From the NCBI RefSeq assembly GCF_042453785.1, contig NC_091665.1, forward strand, positions 7,263,501 through 7,327,500: 64,000 bases of DNA, read 5' to 3'. The DNA is from Malus domestica (lineage: Eukaryota; Streptophyta; Magnoliopsida; Rosales; Rosaceae). This document shows, piece by piece, positions 34,034-43,452 of the stretch. Both the position numbers and the translations under genes were made by a program. A model generated the notes under the pieces. It was not told where the DNA came from. It did not search any database and was given only the letters and a program-made list of their open reading frames with translations. The first letter of the stretch is position 1. Every line of letters begins with the position of its first letter.

Positions 34034-34394
34034 TGTTGATGCACAAAACCGGAAGGGTCTTGGAACAACGTAAATCCGACCATGAATCTGCAAGAAAGTA
34101 AATAACACAAGATGTATCGTGGTTCACCCCAATGTTTGGGCTACGTCCACACTGATTATTGTATTTCTCTGAAATGATTGAGGATGAGAGGGTGAGAGCT
34201 TCTGAGGGTGTGAGAGCTCTTCTCATGGCCTAAGAATTGGCCTCCCAAAATGAGGAGGGTGATGAGTCTTTTTATAGAATAAGGGCTCCTCACTTATTAC
34301 ATATTTGCCTCTTTATTTATTACATAATTACATTTGAGTCCGCAAAGTATTTATACGAGATCTAAATACGGAGGCCCTAAGTATGGCACAAATA
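34034..34394 (-). repeat. Element A, right LTR (5' LTR on the element strand)
   Basis: A 361-base copy matching 30106-30466 with about 20 differences. The outer end reads CACAAATA instead of TACAAACA, so the terminal CA has mutated to TA. AGAGG follows at 34395. Confidence 0.9.
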
Positions 34395-35668
34395 AGAGGT
34401 ATAATATTCTTCCTTGTTCCTTGGGCTTTAATTTGGTATGTTGTATGACTAGTTTTAGTTGAGATTTGGGGTTGAACGGAGCTTGGAAAGCTTCGGCACC
34501 CAGCCCAAAAACCTCAGGCCTAAACCCAGAAACAAGCCTAGACCCAAAACCCAAATCTGACTTGACCGAATTGAATCCCAGTTTCCAGCTAGCGTGTGGG
34601 TCTGTGCGGAGGCGCACGTGGCCACCTGTCTTGGCCAGTGAGTGGAGCACACGTGCCTCCGTCGAATGTATTATGCTCCGCTACCGTCCATTGCGACGTC
34701 GACTACTTTTCCGGCCAACTTTCCGATGACCTAACTCGGCGTGTGTGGTAGCGTGTGGCATTCCGAGCCGTAGCCCCGTGGCGGCGCATGGGGGTACCCA
34801 AGGTTCCCCTTTAGGTTTTTCGACGTCTTGAATCCGTTTACGATGTCCGTTTTCCCAAATTCAATCGTTATAGTATAGAATTAATTGATCATTTTATGTG
34901 CTTAGGCGCGTTTGTTAGTGACATTTCTTCCTTCTCTAGTTTGCCTCCTTGACGACGAAGTAAGGTGAGTGGACCCCTTACAAAATGCATGATTTAATTA
35001 CTAGAAATGCATACATGAAAAACATGATTTTATGAATACGTTTTATGAAACGTTTATGAGTAAATTGGATTTACGCTTTATGAAATATCATGCTTTATCA
35101 TATTTACATTCTTTGAAAGATTTATGGTTTATGATGATGATTTAAGCTAGAACGCTTCTATGATTTTATGATATGATGTTTAAGTTATTGAGCTTCGATT
35201 TTACACTATCGGCACGAGTAATCGAGGCTGTAAAATGAGTAAAATTATGAGCTGTTGGATAGAAAGAAGACTGAGATGATTGATTAATAATTTGTCTAGA
35301 TATTATTATGATTTTAATAATCATGATGTTATCTGAGGAATTATTGAAAATTATTTCTAAAGTGCAAAGATAATTAAGGAGTCCAAAAGATTGAAATGTT
35401 ATCGGATGAAAAGATCGAAGATAAGGCTCAGTTTGGATTTTATCCTAATGCATGGTTTTTGGGTTGGCAAATGGATATTAATTGGCAGAAAGATTAATGC
35501 ATGCGTGGAGAAAGAGTTGAACGAGGACTTCTCTATCTCTTTATGCGGGTCTGCTTGGGATATACCACATCAGGAGAAGCCACAAGTGAAGAGTCGTGCA
35601 TGGTAATGACTGGCATCAGGATAGCATCAAATCTGTTTGGATTAGGTCACGACATGATAATTCACTAT
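34395..35668 (+). other. Continuation of an older LTR-like sequence between elements A and B
   Basis: No coding region. The stretch has a GC-rich first half, then GTAAGGTGAGTGGACCCCTT, then an AT-rich region with repeated TTTATGA motifs. This matches the feel of long gypsy-type LTRs in Rosaceae, and would be the continuation of 29513-30105 after excising element A. Assignment is by resemblance only. Confidence 0.4.
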
Positions 35669-36039
35669 TGTTGATGCAAAAAACCGGAGGTTTTCAAACA
35701 ACGTAAATCCGACCGCGAATCTGCATGAAATGTAAAGAACACAAGATATATCGTGGTTCACCCCAAGATTTGGGCTACGTCTACACTGGTTATGTATTTC
35801 TCTGTAAGAGTTGAAGAGGGAGAGAGGGAGAGCTTCTCTGTGAGGATGAGAGCTTTGAAAGGGTGAGGATATGACCTAAGGATTGGCCTCTACTAATTGT
35901 GAGGGTGAAGGATCATTTTATAGAATAAGGACTTCTCATTTATTACATATTTGCCCATTCCTTTATCATATAATTACATTTACGTCCCTCGAGTATTTGT
36001 ACGAGATCTAAATATGAGGCCCTAAATATGGTATAAACA
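35669..36039 (-). repeat. Element B, left LTR
   Basis: A 371-base copy, TGTTGATGCA...GTATAAACA on the plus strand, followed inside by GTAGTCCCCCAAGTCTTCAG, identical to the polypurine-tract region of element A. Confidence 0.92.
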
Positions 36040-36249
36040 GTAGTCCCCCAAGTCTTCAGTTAAGAGAGTCTTTTGGCTGGAGACTTGAAATTCAGTCCAT
36101 GTGTGGGCCGAAGTAACTAGATGTTGTCTTGAACTGACGTTTGATATGAGGCAGTGCTCAGTCTGAAACGATGCTTCACTAGAAGTAGCACACACTGCGA
36201 GGCTGCTCGGCTCGTGGCTTATGTTGCCTTGGTTGGCTCAGCTTGTGGC

Positions 36250-37310
36250 GTTTGAAGGTGAGGGAGTCCATTTTATAGAATAAGGGCTCGTTCCTCAATA
36301 CAAAAATGATGGGTTAGAGTTGGTGCTCGCGGTGAGGCGGTTGCTCAGTAGGCGGTTGCTCAGTAGGCGGTGATGATCTCTAATGGTGGTGAGGGAGTCC
36401 CTTTTATAGAATAAGGGCTTATTCCTCAATACAAAAATGATGGGTTAGGAGTGATGCTCGCGGCGAGGCGGTTGCTCAGTTGGCGGCGTTGCTCTCTAAT
36501 GAAGGTGAGAGAGTCCCTTTTATAGAATAAGGGCTCTTCACTTATTACATAAATAATGGGCTAAGTCCCCCAAGTAGTTTTCATAAGGCCCAATTGAGGC
36601 CCAATATACGGTACATAATGTAGTCCCTTAAGTCTTTAGTCAACAGAGTTTGTTGGCTGGAGACTTCAAATTGAATCCATGTATGGGCCGAAGTGGCGGT
36701 TGTTCGGAGGCGGTATTTGTATACCCTGCACTGAAGCTTGGTAGGTGAAGCTTTGCAAGTGAAACTTTGAAGCTAGAGCTCTGTAAATGAAGTTTTTAAA
36801 GCTGATTGACATGAGTAATGCTCATGAATGTTTATGTTGATTGACATGAGTGATGCTCATGGATGTTGACATGAGTGATGCTCATGAATGTTAACATGAG
36901 TGATGCTCATGAATGTTGACATGAATGATGGTCATGAATGTTTATGTATGATTGTCATGAGTGATGTTCATGAATGTTTATGTATGAATGACATGAGTAA
37001 TGCTCATGTATAATCTGTAGTACTGGGCGTACTTTTGATCACCTGGTTGGTGGCATGAAGGAGAGTACGGGTTGTACATTTCATCACCTGGTTGGTGGCA
37101 TGAATGGCTAGTTGCCAAATGATATTAGAGTACGGGTTGTACATTTCATCACCTGGTTGGTGGCATGAATGGCTAGTTGCCAAATGATATTAGAGTACGG
37201 GTTGTACATTTTATCACCTGGTTGGTGGTAATAGCGGCGGGTTGCCGAATAATTTTGGAGTATTGAGCGTACTTTTGATCACCTGGTTGGTGCTATTTTG
37301 GGCTTATGAA
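36250..37310. repeat. Element B internal tandem arrays
   Basis: The same three repeat types as element A: the AGAATAAGGGCTC / GCGAGGCGGTTGCTCAG units (36250-36560), the TGACATGAGTGATGCTCATG units (36805-37010), and TTTTGATCACCTGGTTGGTG units (37020-37300). The last array includes two copies of a unit with GAGTACGGGTTGTACATTTC that is not seen in A. Copy numbers differ from A. Confidence 0.85.
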
Positions 37311-37737
37311 CCTTCGCTTTCGACACAACGTTCTAGCCCATTTAATTTGGGCTTTGCCTTTTTTTTTTTGTATTATTACCCTCTGATGGGGTTTATACAG
37401 ATGTCTTCGAAAGATAAGAAAAATAAATTACATCATTCAAAAACAAATCTGACCCTCTGCTCAATAGGTCACACCCATAATTCACTTTTTTGCATACCAT
37501 TACCACCGTAATTATGTCTGCTTCTTTGTATTTTCTTTTATTTCTGCTTTTGCTTTTACTTTCTTTTTTCACTTTCTCAGAAATGATTTCACATGGCTTT
37601 CTCCTTTTGCTTTCTCAGAAATTAGAAAATGATTTCACATGCATGAAACCGTGAGCACATGGCTTTCTCCTTTTGCTTTCTTAGAAAATGATTTCACTGC
37701 ATAGTTGTATCCACACCGGTCCTGTTGACTGCTTAGC

Positions 37738-38035
37738 TATATCCACAACGGTAGGAGTCTGCCCTGCTGTGAGAGTCTTTGATTCAGTAAAGGTAATCTT
37801 CCCCGGGATGTCGATATCAAATAGCTGCATCTTCCTGTGTTTAGCTAACAACTTTCCATTGGTGCCCAGGGCACAGGAAGTATTGTACAACCAATCCCCA
37901 TAACGCTCCACTATAGATCCTTCAACAATGGTGATCTTAAGACGTTGAGCAACTTCAGACATGTGGCTGTTGAAGGAAATGCATTGCCACCCGCATCAAT
38001 GTCCTCAACATGAACAGGAAAATTGTCATTTGAAG
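37738..38035 (-). pseudogene. Captured fragment of an omega-amidase / nitrilase-like gene
   Basis: Read on the minus strand, about 38035 to 37985 gives DNFPVHVEDIDAGGNAFPST. After a small frame change, 37962 to 37738 gives SEVAQRLKITIVEGSIVER, then LYNTSCALGTNGKLLAKHRK, then QLFDIDIPGKITFTES and TAGQTPTVVD. This is the carbon-nitrogen hydrolase fold of plant omega-amidase (NIT2 type), including the KHRK block with the catalytic lysine. The catalytic Cys region lies outside the fragment, so no enzyme can form. It is sense to the element B transcript. Confidence 0.85.
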
Positions 38036-38221
38036 ACAGTGAAGTCGACGATAATCAAATTGGGATATGTCTGGAAAAAGGGTTGCAAGGGTGCTTTCTC
38101 TTTCATGAGGACCATGCACTAGAATCTCGTTCGTACCGACTTGGACGGTTTGGCTAGATTCCTCATTTATAACTCTATGATTATGGTCTTAAGTTGGAAC
38201 AGTGCTTCGTCTTGCTTGAAT

Positions 38222-38533
38222 CTACAAATCACAGTTAGGATCAACTTGCTCGCTGACCAGCTGAATGAGAATTCCCTGTCCAATCCCATTAATGAAGAAC
38301 TCCCACTGATCCTCAATCTTCTCCTTTATTTTCTTCCTGATCGTCACCACCGCCTTCACCTGGATCTCTCCACCTCCGGAAGAAGACAACTTATCAATGC
38401 CTTTACTCTGCAATGGTGTTGCAGCCGTCACAGTCACCTTATCTCCGCTGCTGATCGCGGCCCTGACTGATCCCTGCTCATTGACCCGTGATCCAAGGAC
38501 GTGGGCCTTCCAGACCCTGATGTAGTTCCTGGG
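38222..38533 (-). pseudogene. Captured fragment of a plastid 13-lipoxygenase gene (N-terminal PLAT region)
   Basis: The minus frame from about 38533 to 38225 reads KAHVLGSRVNEQGSVRAAIS, then LQSKGIDKLSSSGGGEIQVK, then AVVTIRKKIKEKIEDQWEF, then FINGIGQGILIQLVSEQVDP. This matches the start of chloroplast type 2 lipoxygenases: the end of the transit peptide and the beginning of the PLAT/LH2 domain. The iron-binding catalytic domain is absent. It lies between the element B leader and the omega-amidase fragment, in the same sense. Confidence 0.85.
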
Positions 38534-38809
38534 CTGGTGACCTACCGGCCAACGGCGGCAGCTGACTTGAGAGAAGCAGTGGTGGATTGTTTCACCGCAT
38601 ACATATCTCCCTCTGAGATTAAAGTTTAATGCTTTACAGTAACAAGAAGAGTGAGATGTTAATGATATATAAGGAAACAGATTGCCAGTGAAACGACGGC
38701 GTACTTGTGTGTTTTGGGGGATTAAAGAAAACAGTGGCTGTCGAAGAGAGTGAGATTGACAGATCACTAAAGTAAAGCTAATGGGGGGAGTGGATGCAGC
38801 GTAGCAGAG

Positions 38810-38952
38810 AAGACGACGATGATGAAATTATAGAGAGAAAGAACTTTGTGTTTGTGTCTCTGTGTGGGTTTTTGCAGATTCATGGCGGAGGTGAAAAAAA
38901 TGAAAGAGAACCGACACAGCTTTTCGTGTCGTTTCCCACAGACGGCGCCAAA
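38810..38952 (-). promoter_or_regulatory. Element B leader and primer-binding site
   Basis: TTTGGCGCCGTCTGTGGGAA follows the right LTR on the minus strand, as expected for a tRNA primer-binding site. The next roughly 120 bases match the element A leader (CTCTTTCATTTTTTTCACCT CCGCCATGAATCTGCA), showing the two elements share this cis-acting segment. Confidence 0.72.
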
Positions 38953-39323
38953 TGTTGATGCACAAAATCGGAGGTCTTCGAACAACGTAAATCTGACCGT
39001 GAATCTGCATGAAATGTAAAAAACATAAGATATATCGTGGTTCACCCCAAGATTTGGGCTACGTCCACACTGGTTATATATTTCTCTGTAAGAGTTGAAG
39101 AGGGAGAGAGGGAGAGCTTCTCTGTGAGGATGAGAGCTCTGAGAGGATGAGGATATGGCCTAAGGATTGGCCTCTCCTAATTGTGAGGGTGAGGGGTCCT
39201 TTTATAGAATAAAGACTCCTCACTTATTACATATTTGCCCCTTCCTTTATCACATAATTACATTTAAGTCACTCGAGTATTTGTACGAGATCTAAATACG
39301 AGGCCCTAAATATGGTATAAACA
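38953..39323 (-). repeat. Element B, right LTR
   Basis: A 371-base copy of 35669-36039 with roughly 25 differences. It is followed by target duplication ACTAT at 39324. Confidence 0.92.
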
Positions 39324-39328
39324 ACTAT

Positions 39329-42200
39329 TATTATGCATGGCACTTGGATTGGACCATTAGTTTGGATTGCCTCCAAATAATGGTAAGCGTTGATTGGTTT
39401 TGATGCAATTGCATGCATTATATCCACTGGAGCTGCATTATCATATGTTTAAAAATCCAAGTCGATGGGATTTCATGCATTATCACATCCCAAACAAGTG
39501 GGAGCGCCCACATGAGGGATTATCTAATATTCTTAGGAATATTACTTCTGCACGCGGGATACTCACGGCAAGCAACAAGCACTGAAGCCTACTGGCATTA
39601 TAAGTATCGGGGTATTAGCAACATGAAAAGGGCATCCAATTCAATACACAACTGCCCTGCGTAAATTCTCTCTACAACCTTGAGATTTTTTCTTTTCTTT
39701 TTCACCGACACATCTTCAGTTGGCATAAACAGCATTGTGAAGGCAACCAGTGATATTTTCAGTTGGCATAAACAACACTGTCGCTGTAGAACCAGCCAAT
39801 CTCACAGCATCTTCAGTCGGCATAGACAACACTGCGTCGAGGGCGACTGGTTATTTATCCAAGTCTCGGTCGAGAATGATTTCCGAATTCTTATTGGTCG
39901 AGGTCATCTCATCAACCTTCTCGGCGAAGTGAAGTGTTACAGTTTATTGGGCTCGGCACATTGCACGCCGAGTTATTTTATGATTGGATATTCTCAAGTG
40001 GGATTTAGAGTTCGGCATTTCGACGGTCGAACCACGTTTATTATTAAGACTTATATCTGTTTTGAGTATTTGTGCCTTTACATTTTGGTGTCAATTCGGT
40101 GTGAGTTTACTCTGATGAATACCATCACAGTGATCGAATCCGACGACGACGATTTGTGAACTTCGTAAGAATAGCAGCCTTGTCTTCAGGTTTGAGAATC
40201 CAGGAGGCTGAGACGTGTTCCTTTTTCGGCCGCAATTGCAAGATGCAGAAGTCTGCCGCGCACCCAACGCAACATCAACATATTTTACTCCTCGGCCAAC
40301 AAGTTGGTACGCCCGCACACAACCGAATGACGTAGTTAGCTCATAGATTATTCGGCTTGCGCGCCATGTAGGCTTGGTAGTTTTTAAGGTCAACAACATG
40401 TTACTTTTAAAAGCTGTTGTCTGGAGGTTATTACTTTTAAAATAAGCAGATATTTTATTTTTACCGAACACTTTTTTACTGCTTAACTTTAAAATGAGCA
40501 ACTTTTGGTGGAAAAAAGTCAATAACAAACAAGGCCTTAGCATTGGTTGGGTTGTTTAAATTTTTTTAAAAGTAGCTTCTTAAAAAAGTTGAGTCCTTAA
40601 TTATGTTTGGTAAATGAATTTTTTTTTAATCATAGTTCTAAAACAACTGAAAGCAGAAGCAACTCTACACATACTTTTAAAAAAAGGTACTCTTTTTGTT
40701 GGAGGCCGGTGAACAGTACCAATTAATGAAAGGAAAATTTTATTTAAACCCATGTAACCTCTTTCTACATCCAATTTAAATTGCAAATGTAAATTGTCAT
40801 TTTTATCCTATTGCATAATTATCATCAAGTACAAAATGAAATTAATAATAAAACCAAAATTTATCAATAAACCCACACACTATAATTAAATCTTACCATC
40901 ACTTATTGGTTATCCTGTGTTTATTTTGGCTAAAACCCCAATAGCTTTTACAGAGAAATTTTTTTTTTTATTTTTTATTTTTTATTTTATTATTATTTAT
41001 TATTTATATTTTTTTATCGATGGATGGTGATTTTGAAGTTTTGAATTCTCCAACCAATGTATGACTTGATTTATGAAAAAATTTTGTTCGTTTGATTTCA
41101 ATTTTTTTTTAGAATATAAAAGATGAGTATTTGGGTTTCAAACTTTTTCTTTTTCGTCAATCCCGGCTAGTTTGTCCTCCTATACAAAACCCTTTCACTT
41201 CAACTTCATTTTACATTTGTTGCCGTTTTGATTGACATTTGTTCTCATTTTAATTAAAGGAAAACTAATGAAAAATCGATTTTTTTTTTAGTTTTAATGA
41301 AAAATAACAAATGAAGGTGTATTGAATAGTACCAGGAAAAGGTAAAAATGTGATTTTTCGTCAAAAGTGAACAGTACCAGAAGTGTTTCGTTAAAACTCA
41401 TTTTAATTAATTGCTTGGGGATAGTACATGTTAATGAGTGCACGTTAGATGAATTTCTTTCATCAAATAAAATTAAATAATTGCGCAAAAACACAAATAC
41501 AAACACCAAAACACAAATAAACTAAAAACAGCAGCTCCAGTAGAAATTTGAAACTTTACCAAAAAATCAAATAAGATGTAGTGAACCAAAAAATGCAAAG
41601 AAAAATTTGCAAAAACAAAAAGCTCTATTTCTAAAGAGCCAAAGGTGGGAGGGGAGACAAAGGACTATTTTGACTTTTAAGTTTCTTTGAGATTTTATTT
41701 TATAACGGGTGTAAAGATAAATATACATTTTAATTGGGTTTGGAAAGATATTTTAGGTAATAAATTTGGATTTAAAGAGATTAATTTTTTAATAAAAAAT
41801 AATATGAGTTTATAGGGTAAGTTGAGTATAGAAAGAGGTTAGATGAGTTCAAATAAAATTTCTCTTAATGAAACTTTCATATTGACAATCCTACCTCCAT
41901 CCCTACTCTTTTTTTTTGTTGCTAAAATCACTTTTAGCACTATAGTTTACCAAACATTTGTTTTTTTTTTTTTCACAACTATTTATTCTCACAACACAAC
42001 AGAAGTAGTTATGGAAAAAAAAAACATGACTGACACAGATTAGCCCTTAATCACTCTAATTAAAATTAAATTGCTAGTGGCATTTATGTAATTGTACTGG
42101 AAAACAAAAGGAAACCAAAGCCAAGGCCAAGGACTGGCAGCCGAGTTGACCACCTGAACCTGATCGCTCCACCAAAATTTGTGGCGCGCGTAGTTGGAGT
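39329..42200. other. Repeat-derived and AT-rich intergenic DNA
   Basis: 39714-39850 contains three spaced copies of CTTCAGTTGGCATAAACAAC ACTG with changes, probably from an old retroelement. 40180-40330 is GC-richer and of unknown origin. 40550-42000 is very AT-rich with homopolymer runs. Around 41290-41400 is a MITE-like patch (AGTGAACAGTACC, TTTCGTTAAAACTC). No gene is supported. Confidence 0.45.
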
Positions 42201-42249
42201 GGAACCCACCGTCTCTCCCGGCAGAACGCCCTTTCTAATCTCTCTCTCT

Positions 42250-42268
42250 CCCCCCCCCCCCCCCCCCC
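42250..42268. repeat. C19 homopolymer after a CT tract
   Basis: A (CT)n run leads into 19 consecutive C bases and then GCGG. It lies about 1.2 kb upstream of the mTERF start codon, in the region likely to hold the promoter or first non-coding exon. Homopolymer length is prone to sequencing error. Confidence 0.85.
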
Positions 42269-42961
42269 GCGGCAATCTCCCTTGGAAGGAACTGGTGTGG
42301 TGGCCAAGTCGACACCGACTAATAAATCGCCGGTATTTTTCATTTCCATTTTCACCTTAATTTCTGTCTCTTCTTGCTTGTCAGTCATTGTAGAACAATC
42401 AGATGACGATTTCAGGCAGCTAGGGAGAGATGTTTTTTGTTATACATATATACATGTTTTATATATATATATCTACTGATGTGGTGCTGGAGGAGTTTGG
42501 AAGGGAAAACAGTTAAGAAAATAGATGCTTAGTTGATTGAAGAAGCACCTCCTTTGTTCTTTTTGGTTTGTTCATCTTCTTCTGAATAAATATAGCATGC
42601 TCGACTCGAGTTATTGAAAAGAATATTAATCTAGTACTACTGTCAATGTAACTATTCGGGGAAATTGTTGACCGCTTTTATCATTTTGATTGTAACTTTG
42701 GCAGCTTAATATTATTGCACGGATTGGGAAAGGTTAGATTAATTTCGTCTTTTGACGGGTGAGAAATTGTTAGATGCATGCTCTCTGCTCATTTGATAAC
42801 CATTTCGTTTTTTGATTTTAGTTTTCAAAGAATGTGGAATAATAATGCACATAGAAATGATACACAACACATAAACCAAAAACCGAAAAACTGAAAACAA
42901 TTTTCAAATCGTTTTTTTCTTTCTTTCTAGTTTTTTGTTTTCATTTTGTATGTCATTCCAT

Positions 42962-43123
42962 ACAGCCGACTCCACTTGTGGTCATTTTGTATGTCAAGAC
43001 TTTAAGAAAAGATAGAGTACTTGGAGCCAACGGAAGACTTAGAGCAAAACTGAGCGCAGTGATGTTCTAGGATTCATACAGCTGATCCCACTTAGTGGGA
43101 TAAGGCTTTGTTGTTGTTTTTTG
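42962..43123 (+). mobile_element. 3' end of an RTE-type LINE with a 16-base target duplication
   Basis: The sequence ends CCACTTAGTGGGATAAGGC followed by TTTGTTGTTG, the characteristic tail of plant RTE-like LINEs. Perfect direct repeats TTGTATGTCATTCCAT flank it (42946-42961 and 43124-43139), as expected for target-primed insertion. It is 5'-truncated and encodes no protein. It lies upstream of the mTERF coding exons. Confidence 0.7.
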
Positions 43124-43452
43124 TTGTATGTCATTCCATGTGCATTTCGCCCTTCTCCCTCCTACCACACTCCCTCCACATTCTTGATCCACCATCTACT
43201 TTCTCTCTATATCTAGTAATTAGAAATGGAAAGCAAAAACTAAAAACAAAATGGTTGTCAAATGGGCCTGAATGGTACAGTTTATGATGTTGGTTCACTA
43301 AACTAAATTTCATGATTACAACAACAAAATACTCTCATGTCTCTTCCCTTTTTGGTTCCACGTTTTTCATTAACCATGAGTAAGCTGTTTTATTTTTCTG
43401 ACCCTATTGACTTTTTATTTGATTATTGTTCCAATTTTTTTACAGTGCCGGG

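Larger units (their letters stand above)
30106..34394 (-). mobile_element. Non-autonomous LTR element A carrying host-gene fragments
   Basis: The two 361-base LTRs (30106-30466 and 34034-34394) are flanked by the perfect 5-base duplication AGAGG (30101-30105 and 34395-34399). They differ at about 20 sites by eye. Orientation is minus: read that way, the right LTR is followed by the primer-binding site TTTGGCGCCA, and the left LTR is preceded by the purine tract CTTGGGGGACTAC. No gag, protease, RT or integrase is present. The interior holds a short leader, fragments of an HD-Zip II gene and of a plastid inorganic pyrophosphatase gene, then tandem-repeat arrays shared with element B. The left LTR keeps TG...CA ends; the outer end of the right LTR has mutated to TA. 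Confidence 0.9.
35669..39323 (-). mobile_element. Non-autonomous LTR element B carrying different host-gene fragments
   Basis: The two 371-base LTRs (35669-36039 and 38953-39323) are flanked by the perfect 5-base duplication ACTAT (35664-35668 and 39324-39328). They are about 93 percent identical by eye and clearly related to element A LTRs. Minus orientation is shown by the primer-binding site TTTGGCGCCGTCTGTGGGAA next to the right LTR and the purine tract CTTGGGGGACTAC next to the left LTR. There is no gag or pol. The interior holds the same leader and tandem arrays as element A, but its cargo is a lipoxygenase fragment and an omega-amidase/nitrilase fragment. Confidence 0.92.

Noticed and set aside
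41230..41420. Possible MITE with CTCATTTTAATTAA direct repeats
   Set aside because: Inverted termini are weak and the flanking repeat is AT-rich; not enough to call a defined element.
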